DNA of 64,000 bases. Origin: Bog-473 sp963788585 (lineage in GTDB: Bacteria; Actinomycetota; Acidimicrobiia; Acidimicrobiales; RAAP-2). The stretch covers positions 62,001-126,000 of the forward strand of contig CAWBHA010000005.1 of assembly GCA_963788585.1 (NCBI GenBank), written 5' to 3'. Position 1 is the first letter of the stretch, and each line of letters begins with the position of its first letter. Below, one piece after another: positions 61,860 to 64,000 of this stretch. A model generated the notes under the pieces. The model did not search any database and was not told the DNA's origin. It saw only the letters and a list, made by a program, of their open reading frames with translations. The position numbers and the translations under genes are program-made.

Positions 61860-61943
61860 TCGCCCCCACCGCGAGCACTTAGGGCACTACTGTCGCTCGC
61901 GAACCTTCGGGGGGTCCGCTGGGTTCGGGGAAATGGAGGACCG

Positions 61944-63604
61944 ATGGTCTCGAGATTCGATCGTCGATCGCTGCTGGCCGGGGCGCGGCGGCAGCAGCGG
62001 GTTTCGCGGGCGCTTCCGCCATGGGTTTGGGCTGGGAAGACGTGGCTGGCGCGATCACGAACGGTCCCGGTCGCAACGGGGTCTCGACGAAGACGCCCAA
62101 GAAGGGCGGCTCGCTGGTCTTCGGGGTGGACGCCGAAGAGTCGGGCTTCGACCCCACGCAGGCCCGCTTCGACGAGGTAGGCGTCATGTACGCGCGCACG
62201 GTCTTCGACCCACTGACGATCATCACGGCCAGCGGCGACTGGGCGCCGTATCTGGCCGAGTCGGTCGTGCCCAACTCGAGCTACACGTCCTGGACCATCA
62301 CCCTGCGGCCCAACCTCACGTTCCACGACGGCACGCCGTGCAACGGCGCCGCCCTGGTGACCAACCTCGAGGCTCAGGCCAAGTCCCTGCTGACCGGCGT
62401 CATCATCAGTCCCACCCTCGTCTCGATCACCCAGACCGGGCCGCTGGCCGCGGCCATCACGTTCAAATTGCCCTGGGTGCCCTTCCCCTTCTACCTGGCC
62501 GGCGGCATCGGGGGGCAGATCGCCTACGTGGTGGCGCCTTCCATGCTCTCGAACCCGAACGGCACCACGAATCCGGTGGGCACCGGGCCCTTCGTCTTCA
62601 AGGAATGGATCCCGAACGACCACTTCACCGCCACGGCCAACCCGAACTACTGGCGCAAGGGCCTGCCCTACCTCTCCCAGATCACCTACAAGCCGATCCC
62701 CGACGAGGAGGCCCGGGCGGAAGCGCTCAAGTCGGGCACGATCGACCTGATGATCACCGACACGCCCCAGATCATCACCCAGTTCCGGGGCAACCGGAAC
62801 TGGTCCTACATCGACGACAGCAGCCACGTGGCCGGCGAGCCCGACATGAACTGCGTCCAGCTCAACTGCCTGGCCAAGCCGTTCAACAACGCGAACCTCC
62901 GCCTCGCCGCCGCTATGGCGATCAACCGCAATCAGTACGCCAAGGTCATCGACGAGGGCGTCCTCCCGGTGAGCAACGGGCTGTTCATCCCCGGCTCCCC
63001 TTACTACTCCTCGACCTCTTACCCGCGCTACAACCCGTCGCAGGCCTCCAAACTGGTCAAGGCGGCGGCGCAGCAGAACGGCGGGCCGATCTCCTTCTCC
63101 TACGGGACGACCAACTCACCGGCGGCCATTCGGTCTCAGGAGTACCTCCAGCAGGCGTGGCAGGCGGTCGGCTTTCAGGTGAAAAACACGATCGTGGAGC
63201 AGAACGACATCATCAACAACGCCCTGGCCGGCAAGTACCAGGCCCTGGCCTGGCGCCAATTCGGGGCGGTGGATCCGGACCTGAACTACATCTTCTGGAG
63301 CACGACCACGGTGAGCGCGGGCTCGCTGTCGATCAACATGGCCCGCAACGCGGACCCCACGATCGAGAAGGCGCTGCTCGCCGGCCGCCAGAGCACCGAG
63401 ACCGCCGTCCGAGAGGCGTCCTACAAGACCGTGAACAAGCGGTTGGCCCTGGACCTGCCCTACTTGTGGACCGACCGGGCGGTCTGGTCGGTCATCGGCG
63501 CTCCCGACGTCCAGAACTTCAACAACCCGTCCACGCCACAGGGCACTCCCGCGTACGGCATGATCGGAGGGTCGGTCTGGCCGACGCAGATCTGGATCAG
63601 CTGA
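61944..63604 (+). CDS. family-5 (peptide/nickel-type) ABC transporter solute-binding protein, Tat-exported
   Basis: A binding protein of about 553 codons. The N-terminus SRFDRRSLLAGA is a twin-arginine-type signal; a one-base shift near 61987 joins it to AAAAGFAGASAMGLG. The mature part is SBP_bac_5: GFDPTQARFDEVGVMYARTV, WTITLRPNLTFHDGTP, VGTGPFVFKEWIPND, NPNYWRKGLPYL and AALAMAINRNQYAK-like LRLAAAMAINRNQYA. No lipobox, so it is released or held at the membrane otherwise. ATG at 61944 follows GGAGG by 5 bases. Permease genes are not in the window. It precedes the response regulator by 11 bases. Confidence 0.88.
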
Positions 63605-63615
63605 AATAGAGGTTG

Positions 63616-64000
63616 ATGAGCGGACGCATCCTGGTCGTCGAGGACGACGAACGCATCAGGTCCTCCATGCGGCTCGCCCTGGAGGGCGAGGGCTACGAGG
63701 TCCGGGATGCCGCGAGCGGCGAAGAGGGCCTCGACCTGTTCGCCGAGGCCCCGACCGACGTTGCCTTGATCGACCTCATGCTGCCGGGCATGGACGGCTT
63801 CGAGTGCTGCCGGGCGCTGCGGCGCAGCAGCGCGGTGCCGATCATCATCGTGACGGCCCGTTCGGATACCCACGACGTCGTGGCCGGGTTGGAGGCAGGG
63901 GCGGATGACTACGTCACGAAGCCCTTCGTGGCCAAGGAGCTGGCGGCGCGCATCCGCGCCCTGTTGCGACGCGCTCGTCCGGCCGAGGAGGACCCGGGCG
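63616..64000 (+). CDS. response regulator, receiver domain (cut by window edge)
   Basis: The first 128 codons of a two-component response regulator. The receiver domain is complete: acidic pair in RILVVEDDERI, phospho-acceptor D in ALIDLMLPGMDGFE, T in IIIVTARSD, K in DDYVTKPFVAKELAARIRALLRR. The linker suggests an OmpR/PhoB-type winged helix to follow outside the window. It starts 11 bases after the solute-binding protein gene on the same strand, so the two may be co-transcribed. Confidence 0.9.
   Translation, partial: MSGRILVVEDDERIRSSMRLALEGEGYEVRDAASGEEGLDLFAEAPTDVALIDLMLPGMDGFECCRALRRSSAVPIIIVTARSDTHDVVAGLEAGADDYVTKPFVAKELAARIRALLRRARPAEEDPG

Overview
The window looks like the chromosome of a high-GC actinobacterium, most likely of the class Acidimicrobiia or a close relative. 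The evidence is the roughly 70 % GC look with heavy third-position GC; a gene order (rpsB-tsf-pyrH-frr-cdsA-dxr-rseP-ispG-proS, rimP-nusA-ylxR-infB-rbfA-truB-ribF-rpsO-pnp-M16 peptidase-dapB, dapA-rnj, ftsK, miaB-miaA-dapF, hflX) that matches the conserved actinobacterial block; a mycothiol-dependent-isomerase-like protein; an Rv2578c-type radical SAM protein with a mycobacterial-type SOS box; and a secreted protein built of GYWLVASDGGIF-type repeats that I associate with Acidimicrobiia. No database search was possible, so the taxonomy is inference.

Layout. 0-9.4 kb is mixed-strand: a DNA glycosylase (cut by the left edge), a methyltransferase, an alpha/beta-barrel protein, an ECF sigma/anti-sigma pair, a diiron ferritin-like protein, RidA, a DinB-fold protein, dapE-dapD, a cupin protein and a divergent LysR regulator. 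9.3-21.7 kb is a leftward housekeeping run: dapC, hflX, (a small low-GC insertion carrying a GDP-fucose-synthase-like gene), dapF-miaA-miaB, a lipoprotein, thrB, a D,D-carboxypeptidase and ftsK. 21.7-32 kb is a rightward accessory block: radical SAM protein, repeat/SGNH secreted protein, a GGDEF-EAL c-di-GMP protein, an MFS exporter with a structured leader, a glycerophosphodiesterase, an alpha/beta-barrel protein and an aminoglycoside-phosphotransferase-fold kinase. 31.9-61.8 kb is one long leftward chain of RNA decay, lysine, ribosome, translation and isoprenoid/phospholipid genes ending (upstream) at rpsB and xerC. 62-64 kb holds a rightward family-5 solute-binding protein and the start of a response regulator.

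How it fits together. dapA, dapB, dapC, dapD, dapE and dapF, six steps of the succinylase route to meso-diaminopimelate and lysine, all lie here, next to cell-wall and division genes. The rimP-nusA-infB-rbfA-truB series plus rpsB, tsf, frr and proS supply translation; dxr and ispG supply isoprenoid precursors; cdsA and rseP act at the membrane.

Two properties of the sequence colour everything. First, more than 25 single-base frame breaks interrupt otherwise well-conserved genes, including essential ones (infB, nusA, rimP, proS, truB, ribF, rnj, dapA). They cluster at 24-37 kb and 43-54 kb, and are best read as residual sequencing errors rather than gene decay. Interrupted genes are therefore listed over their whole span. 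Second, many genes preceded by a promoter have a TANNNT -10 hexamer 5-9 bases (most often 7) before the start codon and no Shine-Dalgarno sequence, which points to widespread leaderless transcripts. The most interesting regulatory regions are the leader of the MFS exporter (27.7-28.1 kb: stem-loops plus an 8-codon leader peptide behind a perfect Shine-Dalgarno) and a perfect SOS box placed between ftsK and the radical SAM gene. I saw no tRNA, rRNA, CRISPR array, insertion sequence or prophage.
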